Shown here: one piece after another, positions 17,735 to 25,816 of the stretch
Layout: every line of letters begins with the position of its first letter
Numbering within the stretch: position 1 is the first letter of the stretch
Origin: SPJN01 sp965229935
GTDB lineage: Bacteria; Pseudomonadota; Alphaproteobacteria; SPJN01
Direction: 5' to 3'
Length of the DNA: 64,000 nt
Assembly (NCBI GenBank): GCA_965229935.1
Contig: CBDDKB010000002.1
Coordinates: 124,001 to 188,000, forward strand
The notes under the pieces: model-generated
Seen by the model: the letters and a program-made list of their open reading frames with translations, nothing else
Databases searched by the model: none
What the model was told of the DNA's origin: nothing
Translations under genes and position numbers: made by a program

Positions 17735-18641
17735 CGCTTACGCTGTCCGGTCCGGCACCAGCAATCAATAACAATAGCGGCATCGTCAGAAAGCTCACGG
17801 CTGTGCCGATCAATACGGCTGCTGCCACCAATTCTGGCGAGCGGCGATATTGTTCTGCAAAGACATATGTCATCACCGCCGTCGGCATCGACATTTGAAT
17901 GATAAACGCCCCTTGTTGGGCACCAGTCATCCCAAGTGCTCTAGAAAGCCCAAAACTGATTGCGAGCCCTAATGCCAATCGGCTTACCGCCATTATCAAG
18001 CCTTTGCCAATGCTGTTGATGCGCAGCTTTGCGATAGAGACCCCCAAGGTCACAAGCATCAGCGGCACCAACATCTGGCTTAACATGGTGGCACTATTGT
18101 CGAGCCATGCGGGCAGGGGTGTTTGTGTAATGGCAAGGGGCAGGGCCAACACAACGGCCCAGATCATCGGCATGCGCGCAAGTGTGCTGAACCTGAATGT
18201 GCCTGAGGCGATGGCTACACCCAAAGTATATTGCAGGATCGCAACAGGCACGAATGTGCCGATGGCATAGGCGATACCTGTTTCCCCAAATCCGTAAAGC
18301 ACAAGGGGCAGTCCCATATTGCCGATATTGGGGAACATCAAAACGGGCAAATAGGTGCGTAAATCTTGACCTGTCAGTTTCAAGCCGATTGCACCGACAA
18401 GTGCAAAAAGGCCGATGGCTGCAATGGTTGCAACACTCGTTAGTCCTAATTCGGTGAGAGGGACCGGCAGCGAGGTCAGCGTTACAAAAATCAATGCCGG
18501 GGCCGCAACACGGGCCGTCAGCAAAGAGATAAACTCCGAATTATAGTCGTCGCCAAAGCGTGCCCAGCTATAGCCAATTGCAGCGGCGACAAAGACCGGG
18601 GCGATGATTGCGAACAAGTGTGAAAAGACCGACAGGTCCAT
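17724..18641 (-). CDS. AEC family transporter (auxin efflux carrier family)
   Basis: A 305-residue hydrophobic protein of the AEC/membrane transport protein family. It begins MDLSVFSHLFAIIAPVFVAA and includes VLMFPNIGNMGLPLVLYGFG, the conserved N-terminal-half motif with Asn-x-Gly, and SMPTAVMTYVFAEQY in the second half. About ten membrane spans are expected, in two repeats of five. Bacterial members export or import small organic acids such as malate; the substrate here is not evident. It has its own promoter region (18642 onward) and overlaps tail to tail with the ribbon-helix-helix gene. Confidence 0.88.
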   Translation of the reverse strand: MDLSVFSHLFAIIAPVFVAAAIGYSWARFGDDYNSEFISLLTARVAAPALIFVTLTSLPVPLTELGLTSVATIAAIGLFALVGAIGLKLTGQDLRTYLPVLMFPNIGNMGLPLVLYGFGETGIAYAIGTFVPVAILQYTLGVAIASGTFRFSTLARMPMIWAVVLALPLAITQTPLPAWLDNSATMLSQMLVPLMLVTLGVSIAKLRINSIGKGLIMAVSRLALGLAISFGLSRALGMTGAQQGAFIIQMSMPTAVMTYVFAEQYRRSPELVAAAVLIGTAVSFLTMPLLLLIAGAGPDSVSVMP

Positions 18642-18977
18642 AGCCTAGATGTCTCCAATAGGTCCTGTGTTGTGACAAGTCCGGTCCACGAAGAAAAGAG
18701 TGTGGCGCGAATTTTGATTCGAATAACGCGATTCCACTCAATCGATAAAGCGCGCTCTCTGATTAGTTATCAGATTTTCTACTTTGGGGAGAATGGCAAA
18801 ATTGCAGCTCTGCGCAGAAGTGCGCGATTAAAATAAAACATTGTTTTATTTACTCTTTTTTAACTTTTATGCTCATTTTGGGAGCAAATCATATTGCCAA
18901 TCTGACGCAGTAGGATAAGAATGCAGGCGCTGTTGGAGTGGCATCTGCAGCTTTTGTTTGTTCTAGGAGATTTTAAT
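18642..18977. promoter_or_regulatory. Intergenic region with perfect inverted repeat (divergent promoters)
   Basis: 336 bp separate the AEC transporter (minus) from the first secreted repeat protein (plus). An AT-rich perfect inverted repeat, arm AAATAAAACA with a one-base centre, lies at 18831-18851. AGGAGA at 18965-18970 is the ribosome site of the plus-strand gene. I see no RNA gene and no clear sigma-70 pair. Confidence 0.5.
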
Positions 18978-19973
18978 ATGACAATGTCATTGCGTCACTT
19001 TGTGGCTGCTACGGCAGCGCTTGCGGTGGCTCCGGCGATGGTCGGCAGCGCATCTGCACAATCTATCCCTGATGTTCCGGTTATTGCTGATCTGTTGGGT
19101 GGTTCTGATATTCCTGATATTGATCTTGGCGGCGTTGTTGTCGTTGATCTGGATGTTCCCGCAGACAATGGCGATCCCATTGATCTGACCATTTTCATTA
19201 ATAGCCCGACCGGTGAATCTGTCGAGCTGCCCGGCGACGTAACCGTGCCGTTGGTTGAAGCACTGCTTGGCGGTGTTGGTGGTGGTGCCGGCGGCACACC
19301 CGACCTTCCTCTTGTCGGCGATCTGCCTGTTGTTGGTGCGTTGCTTGATGGTGGTTTGCCAACTGATCCCTCTGCCATTCCCGTCCTTGGCGACTTGATC
19401 GGCGGTGGTGCCGGTGGTCTGCCGACAGATCCGACTGCTTTGCTAGGCTCATTGCCTGTGCTTGGTGACTTGGCTGGCGGCGGTGCCGGCGGTTTGCCGA
19501 CAGACCCGACTGCCTTGCTTGGCTCATTGCCTGTAGTTGGTGACCTTGTTGGTGGCGGTACAGGTGGCCTGCCCACCGACCCGACTGCCTTGTTGGGATC
19601 AATTCCTGTCCTTGGCGATTTAGCCGGTGGCGGCGCTGGTGGCCTGCCCACCGACCCGACAGCATTGCTGGGGTCATTGCCCCTAGGTACAGATACCTTG
19701 TTCGCAATCGTCCCTGTTGATCTTACCGATCTGACCAATGCGGTGCCGACTGATTTGACAGCGCTTCCGATTGATGTGACAGGCCTGATTGGTGGTGCCG
19801 GTGCTGGCAGCCTGCCGATTGACCCTGCTTCATTGCTTGACCCGGCAGCATTGCTGGGCGGCGGTGGCCTGCCCATAGACCCGACATCCTTGTTGGGCGG
19901 TGGCGCAGGTGGTCTACCGTTGGATCTGGGCTCCTTGCCCGTGGTTGGTGATGTGTTGGGTAGCTTGATCTAA
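18978..19973 (+). CDS. Secreted tandem-repeat protein (LPTDPTALLGS repeats), unknown
   Basis: A 331-residue protein I do not recognise. A clear Sec signal peptide (cleavage after SASA, before QSIPDVP) is followed by an acidic, hydrophobic segment and a Gly-rich section. Four nearly identical 25-residue repeats occupy about residues 142-241 (core GGLPTDPTALLGSLPVLGD), with degenerate relatives before and after (LPIDPASLLDPAALL, LPIDPTSLLGGG). There are no cysteines or enzyme motifs. The composition suggests an extended, possibly surface or extracellular, structural protein. The ATG at 18978 has AGGAGA 7 bp upstream. It is followed by its own strong terminator and then by a second secreted repeat protein of similar style. 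Confidence 0.8.
   Translation: MTMSLRHFVAATAALAVAPAMVGSASAQSIPDVPVIADLLGGSDIPDIDLGGVVVVDLDVPADNGDPIDLTIFINSPTGESVELPGDVTVPLVEALLGGVGGGAGGTPDLPLVGDLPVVGALLDGGLPTDPSAIPVLGDLIGGGAGGLPTDPTALLGSLPVLGDLAGGGAGGLPTDPTALLGSLPVVGDLVGGGTGGLPTDPTALLGSIPVLGDLAGGGAGGLPTDPTALLGSLPLGTDTLFAIVPVDLTDLTNAVPTDLTALPIDVTGLIGGAGAGSLPIDPASLLDPAALLGGGGLPIDPTSLLGGGAGGLPLDLGSLPVVGDVLGSLI
19401..19700 (+). repeat. Four tandem 75-bp coding repeats
   Basis: Four consecutive 75-bp units begin at 19401, 19476, 19551 and 19626. Each encodes a GGGAGGLPTDPTALLGSLPV-type 25-mer. Many differences between units are synonymous, which suggests selection on the protein. The number of units may vary between strains. Confidence 0.85.
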
Positions 19974-20043
19974 CCCGGTTATCAGCCATCGTACTGGTCG
20001 GCTGAGTTTTCCCCCAAATTTGCGAATCCGATCAGTACGGATT

Positions 20044-20076
20044 GAGCGGCGGCCCATAAAGCCGCCGCTCTTTTTT
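20044..20076 (+). terminator. Rho-independent terminator
   Basis: A 10-bp perfect GC-rich stem GAGCGGCGGC / GCCGCCGCTC with a 7-base loop is followed by six T. It lies 71 bp after the first repeat-protein gene and separates it from the second. Confidence 0.92.
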
Positions 20077-20225
20077 GTGTGTTTTCTTTGTGAAACTAGG
20101 CTTAGTTTATCGTTAGGTCTGTATTAACCACTTCTACTTACCTTTCTAGGCAACGTCATGATCGTGGTGGCGTCAAAAATGGTCCGTGGCGGGCGGGCTG
20201 ATAATTAGCCAGAGAGGATAATGAG

Positions 20226-21395
20226 ATGGTTTCTTCCTTCCGTAGTTTTTTAGCAGTTGGGTTGGTGGTGGCAGCCCCGCTAACCGTTGGTGGCGCAATG
20301 GCGCAAACCGTGCCGGACCTTGGTGTTGTCATTGATCCGGTTGTTGACATTATTGACCCGGTCGATGTCCTCGACCCGGTTGTTGATTTGGTTGACCCAG
20401 TTGTGCCGGGTAATGTGAATGTCGATGTTGATGTTGACGTGGATTTGACAGATTTGTCTGGCGTTACGACGTTGCGCGATATGATCAATACTGCCATCGC
20501 CAATCGTGATTTTGATGGCGACGGGGTTCCCGGTGATGTTGCCAATTTGGATGAATTGAAATCCCTGCTGGCGGAGCGGATTGAAAATGGCGAAATCCCA
20601 ATCGATCAGGATCGCCTTGCTGCCTTCCGCGAACGGTTCGGCGGCCTTGAAGGTGGCATTGGGGGCGAAGGTGCCGGGTCTGTAGACATCTTGGCAATGC
20701 GCGAAACCTTTATGGCGCGTTTGGAAGAACGCGGCATCGACACAAGCAGGCTAGAGGCATTGCATGACCGCTTTGCGGGCGGTCTGCTCGGTCATGGTGC
20801 CTTGCCGACAGACGGTGCCCTGCCAACAGATGGTGGCGCACTTAACGGTGTACTTGGCGGTGCAATGGGCGCCCGCGGTTTCGACCCGTCGGTTCTGCTG
20901 GGTGCCCTAGGCGGTCTGCGTGGTGCAGGCGGTGCTGAAGGTGTCGACCTTGGCAATCTTGGCGGCGGCGCATTAGGCGGTGGTTTTGATCCGTCTGTTC
21001 TTCTGGGTGCTCTTGGCGGTCTGCGTGGTGCAGGCGGTGCTGAAGGCGTTGACCTTGGCAGTCTTGGCGGCGGCGCGTTGGGCGGCGGGTTTGATCCGTC
21101 TGTTCTTCTGGGTGCCCTCGGCGGTCTGCGCGGTGCAGGCGGTGCTGAAGGCGTTGACCTTGGCAATCTTGGCGGCGGCGCGTTGGGCGGCGGTTTTGAT
21201 CCGTCGGCGCTGTTAGGTGCTTTAGGTGGCCTTGGTGGTGCTGGCGGTGCTGGCGGCCTTGGTGGCGGCGCAACAGGTGGCAGCTTTGATCCGTCCGCCT
21301 TGCTTGGTGCCTTGGGTGGTCTGCAAGGTGCTGGTGCGACAGGCGGTGCAGGGTTTGACCCGTCGACGCTGTTTTCACGTATTCGTCGGCGCTAA
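20226..21395 (+). CDS. Secreted Gly-rich tandem-repeat protein with TSP3-like acidic loop, unknown
   Basis: A 389-residue protein I do not recognise. The signal peptide (MVSSFRSFLAVGLVVAAP, cleaved after AMA) is followed by an alternating Val/Asp/Pro region (IDPVVDIIDPVDVLDPVVDL). Next come an acidic loop starting at Asp95 (DFDGDGVPGDVANLD), resembling a calcium-binding thrombospondin type 3 or dockerin loop, and a charged helical part (about 105-190). Five copies of a repeat of up to 35 residues follow (core FDPSVLLGALGGLRGAGGAE). It ends in a basic FSRIRRR tail. GAGAGGA lies 7-8 bp before the ATG. It resembles the upstream repeat protein in design but not in sequence, and it has its own terminator. 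Confidence 0.8.
   Translation: MVSSFRSFLAVGLVVAAPLTVGGAMAQTVPDLGVVIDPVVDIIDPVDVLDPVVDLVDPVVPGNVNVDVDVDVDLTDLSGVTTLRDMINTAIANRDFDGDGVPGDVANLDELKSLLAERIENGEIPIDQDRLAAFRERFGGLEGGIGGEGAGSVDILAMRETFMARLEERGIDTSRLEALHDRFAGGLLGHGALPTDGALPTDGGALNGVLGGAMGARGFDPSVLLGALGGLRGAGGAEGVDLGNLGGGALGGGFDPSVLLGALGGLRGAGGAEGVDLGSLGGGALGGGFDPSVLLGALGGLRGAGGAEGVDLGNLGGGALGGGFDPSALLGALGGLGGAGGAGGLGGGATGGSFDPSALLGALGGLQGAGATGGAGFDPSTLFSRIRRR
20877..21380 (+). repeat. Tandem 105-bp coding repeats (three near-perfect, two degenerate)
   Basis: Units start at 20877, 20982 and 21087, each 105 bp, with a partly shortened fourth at 21192 and a fifth near 21280. The three full units differ at only a few, mostly synonymous, positions, so recent duplication or gene conversion is likely. 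Confidence 0.85.
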
Positions 21396-21419
21396 GTCTC
21401 ATCTGACATAATTTAAGGC

Positions 21420-21447
21420 GGCCCTTACGTGCGTAGGGGCCGTTTTT
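21420..21447 (+). terminator. Rho-independent terminator
   Basis: A 10-bp stem GGCCCTTACG / CGTAGGGGCC (one G-U pair) is followed by five T. It ends the second repeat-protein transcript and abuts the 3' end of the opposing ABC ATPase gene. Confidence 0.85.
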
Positions 21448-22429
21448 ACGTGCGCGTCAGGTGGAGGAAGATATCCTCAAGGTCTGATTCAACAGTGCTT
21501 AGATCCTGAATGCCAACGGCCGCGTTCTGAACCGCGCTTAGGACTTCGCTGACGGAATGATCGCGCGGGCTATAGCGAATGGCCAACTGCCCGTCCGGGC
21601 GCAACTCACCCGTAAAAGGGGCAAGCCCATCTGGAACGGCTGTCAGGCTTTCACTTGGGGTGATCAATAATTGCTTTTCATCAATCCGTGAAATCAGATC
21701 GCGTGTCGGCTCGCAGGCAATAAGCTCGCCATGATTGATGATGGCGATCTGGTCACACAGCTCTTCTGCCTCTTCCAGATAATGTGTGGTCAGAACGATG
21801 GTCGTACCGTGGGCGTGCAGCGCGCGGACATAATCCCAAAGCTGTTGGCGCAGTTCTACGTCAACGCCGGCTGTCGGCTCATCCAACACCAAAATCGGCG
21901 GATTGTGCACCATCGCCTTCGCGACCAGCAATCGGCGCCGCATCCCGCCTGACAGGGTGCGGGCATAGGCATCGGCCTTATCATCAAGGGCAAGGGCTTT
22001 TAGGATTTCCATACTGCGGCGTTGGGATTTCGGCACCGCATAAAGGCCTGCCTGAATCTCCAAAATGTCAAAGGGGGTAAAGAACGGGTCGATATTCAGC
22101 TCTTGCGGCACAATCCCAATAGACGCACGGGCCTGCCGTGGATTGGCGTCAATGTCAAAGCCCCAGATGCGCGCCGACCCTTCTGATTTTGTGACAAGCC
22201 CGGCAAGGATGTTGATAAATGTCGACTTCCCGGCCCCATTGGGTCCCAACAGGCCAAAAATCGACCCGCGCGGGATCTGTAGATTAATCCCCTTCAGCGC
22301 GTGTTTGGCTGGCTGCCCATTGGCAGCCTTATAGGTTTTTTGCAGGTTTTCCGCCTCAATCGCGAAATCCTGCGCGTTTACTTGCCCGTTTTTCGGCACG
22401 TCCCTGTCCTGTTCTTGTCCCGCGCGCAT
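21446..22429 (-). CDS. ABC transporter ATP-binding protein (ABC-2/drug-export type)
   Basis: A 327-residue ATPase with Walker A GPNGAGKST, signature LSGGMRRR, Walker B ILVLDEPTAGVD and the switch His in LTTHYLEEAEELCDQIA. This pattern fits the DrrA/NodI/CcmA-like subfamily that drives ABC-2 export of drugs, lipids or polysaccharide. About 90 residues after the ATPase domain form the regulatory tail. No permease gene is adjacent on either side, so its membrane partner is encoded elsewhere. The ATG at 22429 lacks a clear ribosome site; GTG at 22399, after a purine-rich stretch, is a plausible alternative start. Confidence 0.87.
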   Translation of the reverse strand: MRAGQEQDRDVPKNGQVNAQDFAIEAENLQKTYKAANGQPAKHALKGINLQIPRGSIFGLLGPNGAGKSTFINILAGLVTKSEGSARIWGFDIDANPRQARASIGIVPQELNIDPFFTPFDILEIQAGLYAVPKSQRRSMEILKALALDDKADAYARTLSGGMRRRLLVAKAMVHNPPILVLDEPTAGVDVELRQQLWDYVRALHAHGTTIVLTTHYLEEAEELCDQIAIINHGELIACEPTRDLISRIDEKQLLITPSESLTAVPDGLAPFTGELRPDGQLAIRYSPRDHSVSEVLSAVQNAAVGIQDLSTVESDLEDIFLHLTRT

Positions 22430-22568
22430 TTGTTGCGTCTGATACGCCTACAAAGCACGTCTGGGGAGTTGCACCATTAATCCACATGGGTATCATCCAG
22501 CAACAAAGCGGGTCAATCTGTGATCGCACGGAATTTTCCCGACCAATGCCATTAAGTGTGAGGACACT

Positions 22569-22742
22569 ATGTCAGCCAATCCTGAACAGACTGCGCCTGA
22601 AGTCATCGAAACCAATCAGCATCGTGTTGCCTGTAATGGTGGCGGTGGTGCATTAGGGCACCCCAAAGTCTATCTTGAGATGGGCGATGACCATCAGGTC
22701 ACTTGCCCCTATTGCGGACGTATTTATAAGCTGGCGCATTAA
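22569..22742 (+). CDS. CHCC zinc-finger domain protein
   Basis: A 57-residue protein with the CHCC zinc-finger pattern: Cys22, His31, Cys46 and Cys49 (RVACNGGGGALGHPKVYLE, then VTCPYCGRIYKL). Its family includes the mitochondrial complex I accessory subunit NDUFS6, and alphaproteobacteria carry the ancestral small form. A link to NADH dehydrogenase assembly is known for the mitochondrial relative and only inferred here. It ends 5 bp before the polA ATG, which implies cotranscription. Confidence 0.85.
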   Translation: MSANPEQTAPEVIETNQHRVACNGGGGALGHPKVYLEMGDDHQVTCPYCGRIYKLAH

Positions 22743-22747
22743 GTCGG

Positions 22748-25645
22748 ATGACGAGTGCTGCTGCGATTCTTGGTCCTGACAAGGCAGGGGCCATCGGCCC
22801 AGATGATCATCTGATTCTGGTTGATGGATCTGCCTATATTTTCCGCGCCTATCACGCCTTGCCGCCCCTGACCCGTTCAACCGATGGGTTGCCTGTCGGC
22901 GCGGTGTCAGGCTTTTGCACCATGTTGCACAAGCTGGTGGATGATGCCCTGACAGGGAAGGAAGAGCATCGGCCAAGCCACATCGCCGTGATCTTTGACC
23001 CGCCCGGCGGTAGTTTCCGTAACGAGATGTATGATCTTTATAAGGCGAACCGCGATGCGCCGCCCGAAGATCTGATCCCGCAATTCCCATTGGTGCGGGA
23101 TGCAACCCGCGCCTTTTCCTTGCCTGCGGTTGAGCTTAAGGGTTTTGAGGCTGACGATTTGATCGCGACCTATGCCAAGGCGGCAGAGGCGCAAGGCGCC
23201 TTTGTCACCATTGTTTCCTCGGACAAGGATCTGATGCAATTGGTGACCGATAAGGTCACGATGCTTGATCCCATGAAGAACAAGCGGATTGATCCTGACG
23301 GCGTTGTTGAGAAATTCGGGGTTGGGCCTGACCGGGTGGTGGATGTGCAGGCGCTGGCCGGTGACAGTGCCGATAATGTGCCCGGCGTGCCCGGCATTGG
23401 GATTAAAACCGCCGCCTTGTTGATCAATGAATATGGCGATCTTGATACGCTGCTCGAACGGGCAGGAGAGATCAAGCAGCCCAAGCGCCGCGAGAACTTG
23501 CTTGAATTCGCAGATCAGGCGCGCCTGTCGCGCGATTTGGTACAGCTTGCGATTGACGCCCCGGTCGATGACAAGATGGACACCTTCCAGGTGGAAAACC
23601 CTGACCCTGACACGCTTCTGGGCTTTTTGGCAGAGATGGAGTTTCGCACCCTGTCAAAGCGGATTGCCGGCCTGTTGGGGGTTGAGGCGCCAGAGATCGT
23701 TAAAAAGCAAAGCGCCAAGAAAAGTGAGACGCCTGCCACAGAAACCGGCGATGGCGGCCAGCCCGGCGTGCAACATATCGCGGTTGAGGATGAGATTAAT
23801 CCCGACGTTTATGAATGCGTCACCGACCTTGACCGTTTGCAGCATTGGATAGGCGAGGCAACCAAACAGGGCTATGTCGCCGTTGATACTGAAACCACAG
23901 GCCTTGATGCCATGCAGGTTGATCTTGTCGGCGTGTCATTGGCAACAGCGCCCGGTGTCGCCTGCTATATCCCCCTGGCCCATAAGGGCGCGGATGGTGA
24001 TGGGCTGGCGCTAACCGATGATCGGCCCGACCAAATAGATTTTGATCAGGCAATTGGCCTTCTAAAACCAATGCTAGAGGATGAAAGCATCCTTAAAATC
24101 GGTCAAAATCTGAAGTTTGATATGCTGCTGCTGCGCCGCTATGGCATCACAGTTCAGGGCTTTGATGACACGATGCTGCTGTCCTATGCGCTGGATGGGG
24201 GCAAGACCAGTCACGGCATGGACACGTTGGCGGGTCGTCATCTTGATCATGCAACGATCCCCTTTAAGGAAGTGGCGGGCACAGGCAAAAAACAACTAAC
24301 CTTTGATCAGGTGCCGCTTGATGCAGCGACCCGTTATGCGGGCGAGGATGCGGACGTCACCTTGCGCCTATGGGCGATCTTAAAGCCCCGCCTAGCGGGT
24401 GAGCATATGGCAAAAGTCTATGAAGGGCTGGAACGCCCGCTGGTTTCTGCCTTGCTTGAGATGGAGGAGGCAGGCGTCAAGGTTGACCGCGAGGTTCTGG
24501 CGCGTCTATCCGCCCGTTTTGCGGACAAGATGGCAAGCCTTGAAACTGAAATTCATGACCTTGCCGGGGAACAGTTCAATATTGGCAGCCCCAAACAGCT
24601 TGGCGAAATTCTGTTTGATAAGATGGGCATCGAAGGCGGCAAGAAAACCAAGACAGGCGCATGGGCAACGCCCCATGATGTGCTTGAAGGTTTGGCCGCG
24701 CAGGGGCATGAACTGCCTGCCAAGGTGCTTGACTGGCGCGGCGTGCAAAAGCTGAAAAGCACTTACACTGATGCGTTGCCCAATTTCATCAACCCAAGTA
24801 CGGGCCGCATTCACACAAGCTATTCTATGGCAGCGGCAAGTACGGGCCGCCTAGCCTCAACCGATCCGAACTTACAAAACATTCCGATCCGCACCGAAGA
24901 AGGCCGCGAAATCCGCACCGCCTTTATTGCAGAGCCGGGCCATGTGTTGATGAGTGCGGATTACAGCCAGATAGAGCTGCGCCTGCTGGCCCATATTGCG
25001 GAAATTGAAACCCTGCAACAGGCCTTTAAGGACGGGCTTGATATCCATGCCATGACCGCATCAGAAGTGTTCGGTGTCCCGATTGAGGGGATGGACCCGA
25101 TGGTGCGCCGCAAGGCCAAGGCGATTAACTTCGGCATCGTCTACGGCATCTCAGCCTTCGGGCTTGCCAATCAGCTTGGCATCGCAAGGGGGGAGGCAAG
25201 CGATTATATCGACGCTTACTTTGAAAAGTTCCCCGGCATTCGCGCCTATATGAACGACACAAAGGCTTTTGCGCGCGATCACGGGTTTGTTGAAACCTGT
25301 TTTGGTCGCAAGGTGCACCTGCCCGACATCAATTCAAAGAATGGCGCACAGCGCGCCTTTAACGAACGGGCGGCAATTAATGCGCCTATTCAGGGGTCTG
25401 CTGCCGATGTGATCCGCCGTGCCATGATCAGGCTGCCAGACGCGTTGCGCGCTGCAAATCTTGACACAAAGATGCTGCTGCAAGTGCATGACGAATTGGT
25501 CTTTGAAGTGCCAGAGGCGGAGGTTGATCAGGCAAAGGCGCTGGTCACTGAGATTATGGAACATGCGGCTGAGCCGCTGTTGCACCTGTCTGTTCCCCTG
25601 ACCGTCGATGCAGGCATTGGCCAGAATTGGCAAGAGGCTCACTAA
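22748..25645 (+). CDS. polA: DNA polymerase I
   Basis: A 965-residue full-length Pol I with all three activities. The 5'-3' flap exonuclease is N-terminal (LVDGSAYIFRAYHALPPL, later GFEADDLIATYA and SSDKDLMQLV). The 3'-5' proofreading exonuclease has VDTETTGLD (Asp380, Glu382). The polymerase has DYSQIELR (Asp738) and HDELVFE (Asp915). It fills gaps after Okazaki primer removal and in excision repair. The proofreading residues are intact, unlike in Taq-type enzymes. It lies directly behind the CHCC zinc-finger gene. Its stop codon sits in a 15-bp tandem repeat, so further stop codons follow in frame. Confidence 0.97.
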   Translation: MTSAAAILGPDKAGAIGPDDHLILVDGSAYIFRAYHALPPLTRSTDGLPVGAVSGFCTMLHKLVDDALTGKEEHRPSHIAVIFDPPGGSFRNEMYDLYKANRDAPPEDLIPQFPLVRDATRAFSLPAVELKGFEADDLIATYAKAAEAQGAFVTIVSSDKDLMQLVTDKVTMLDPMKNKRIDPDGVVEKFGVGPDRVVDVQALAGDSADNVPGVPGIGIKTAALLINEYGDLDTLLERAGEIKQPKRRENLLEFADQARLSRDLVQLAIDAPVDDKMDTFQVENPDPDTLLGFLAEMEFRTLSKRIAGLLGVEAPEIVKKQSAKKSETPATETGDGGQPGVQHIAVEDEINPDVYECVTDLDRLQHWIGEATKQGYVAVDTETTGLDAMQVDLVGVSLATAPGVACYIPLAHKGADGDGLALTDDRPDQIDFDQAIGLLKPMLEDESILKIGQNLKFDMLLLRRYGITVQGFDDTMLLSYALDGGKTSHGMDTLAGRHLDHATIPFKEVAGTGKKQLTFDQVPLDAATRYAGEDADVTLRLWAILKPRLAGEHMAKVYEGLERPLVSALLEMEEAGVKVDREVLARLSARFADKMASLETEIHDLAGEQFNIGSPKQLGEILFDKMGIEGGKKTKTGAWATPHDVLEGLAAQGHELPAKVLDWRGVQKLKSTYTDALPNFINPSTGRIHTSYSMAAASTGRLASTDPNLQNIPIRTEEGREIRTAFIAEPGHVLMSADYSQIELRLLAHIAEIETLQQAFKDGLDIHAMTASEVFGVPIEGMDPMVRRKAKAINFGIVYGISAFGLANQLGIARGEASDYIDAYFEKFPGIRAYMNDTKAFARDHGFVETCFGRKVHLPDINSKNGAQRAFNERAAINAPIQGSAADVIRRAMIRLPDALRAANLDTKMLLQVHDELVFEVPEAEVDQAKALVTEIMEHAAEPLLHLSVPLTVDAGIGQNWQEAH

Positions 25646-25690
25646 CAAGAGGCGCACTGACAAGGGGCGCACTGACAGCAGGCCGACTAA
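25631..25690 (+). repeat. Four 15-bp tandem repeats spanning the polA stop codon
   Basis: Units at 25631, 25646, 25661 and 25676 are CAAGAGGCTCACTAA and three variants of it. All are exactly 15 bp and all end in a stop codon in the polA frame (TAA, TGA, TGA, TAA). The first unit encodes the last four residues of Pol I, QEAH. Confidence 0.85.
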
Positions 25691-25816
25691 GCTGACAGAT
25701 TGATGCGGGAAGGCAAGTTTTGTTGTCTTCTCGACAGGTGTTGCAAAAAATGCTTGATAAATGCAACAAATTGTGCCTATGGTTTATAGGTTGGTACAAC
25801 ATGGTTGGGGTTGAAA

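Noticed and set aside
18995..19876. Long open frame of 293 codons on the minus strand
   Set aside because: It is antisense to the secreted repeat protein, very rich in Pro/Ser/Gly from reverse reading of the repeats, has no ribosome site and no domain.
19401..21380. CRISPR-like regular repeats
   Set aside because: The 75- and 105-bp repeats have no unique spacers, stay in one reading frame and encode the secreted proteins.
20792..21402. Overlapping minus-strand open frames over the 105-bp repeats
   Set aside because: Their composition (RTDGS, PPNAP repeats) simply mirrors the plus-strand repeat; the plus strand has signal peptide, ribosome site and terminator.
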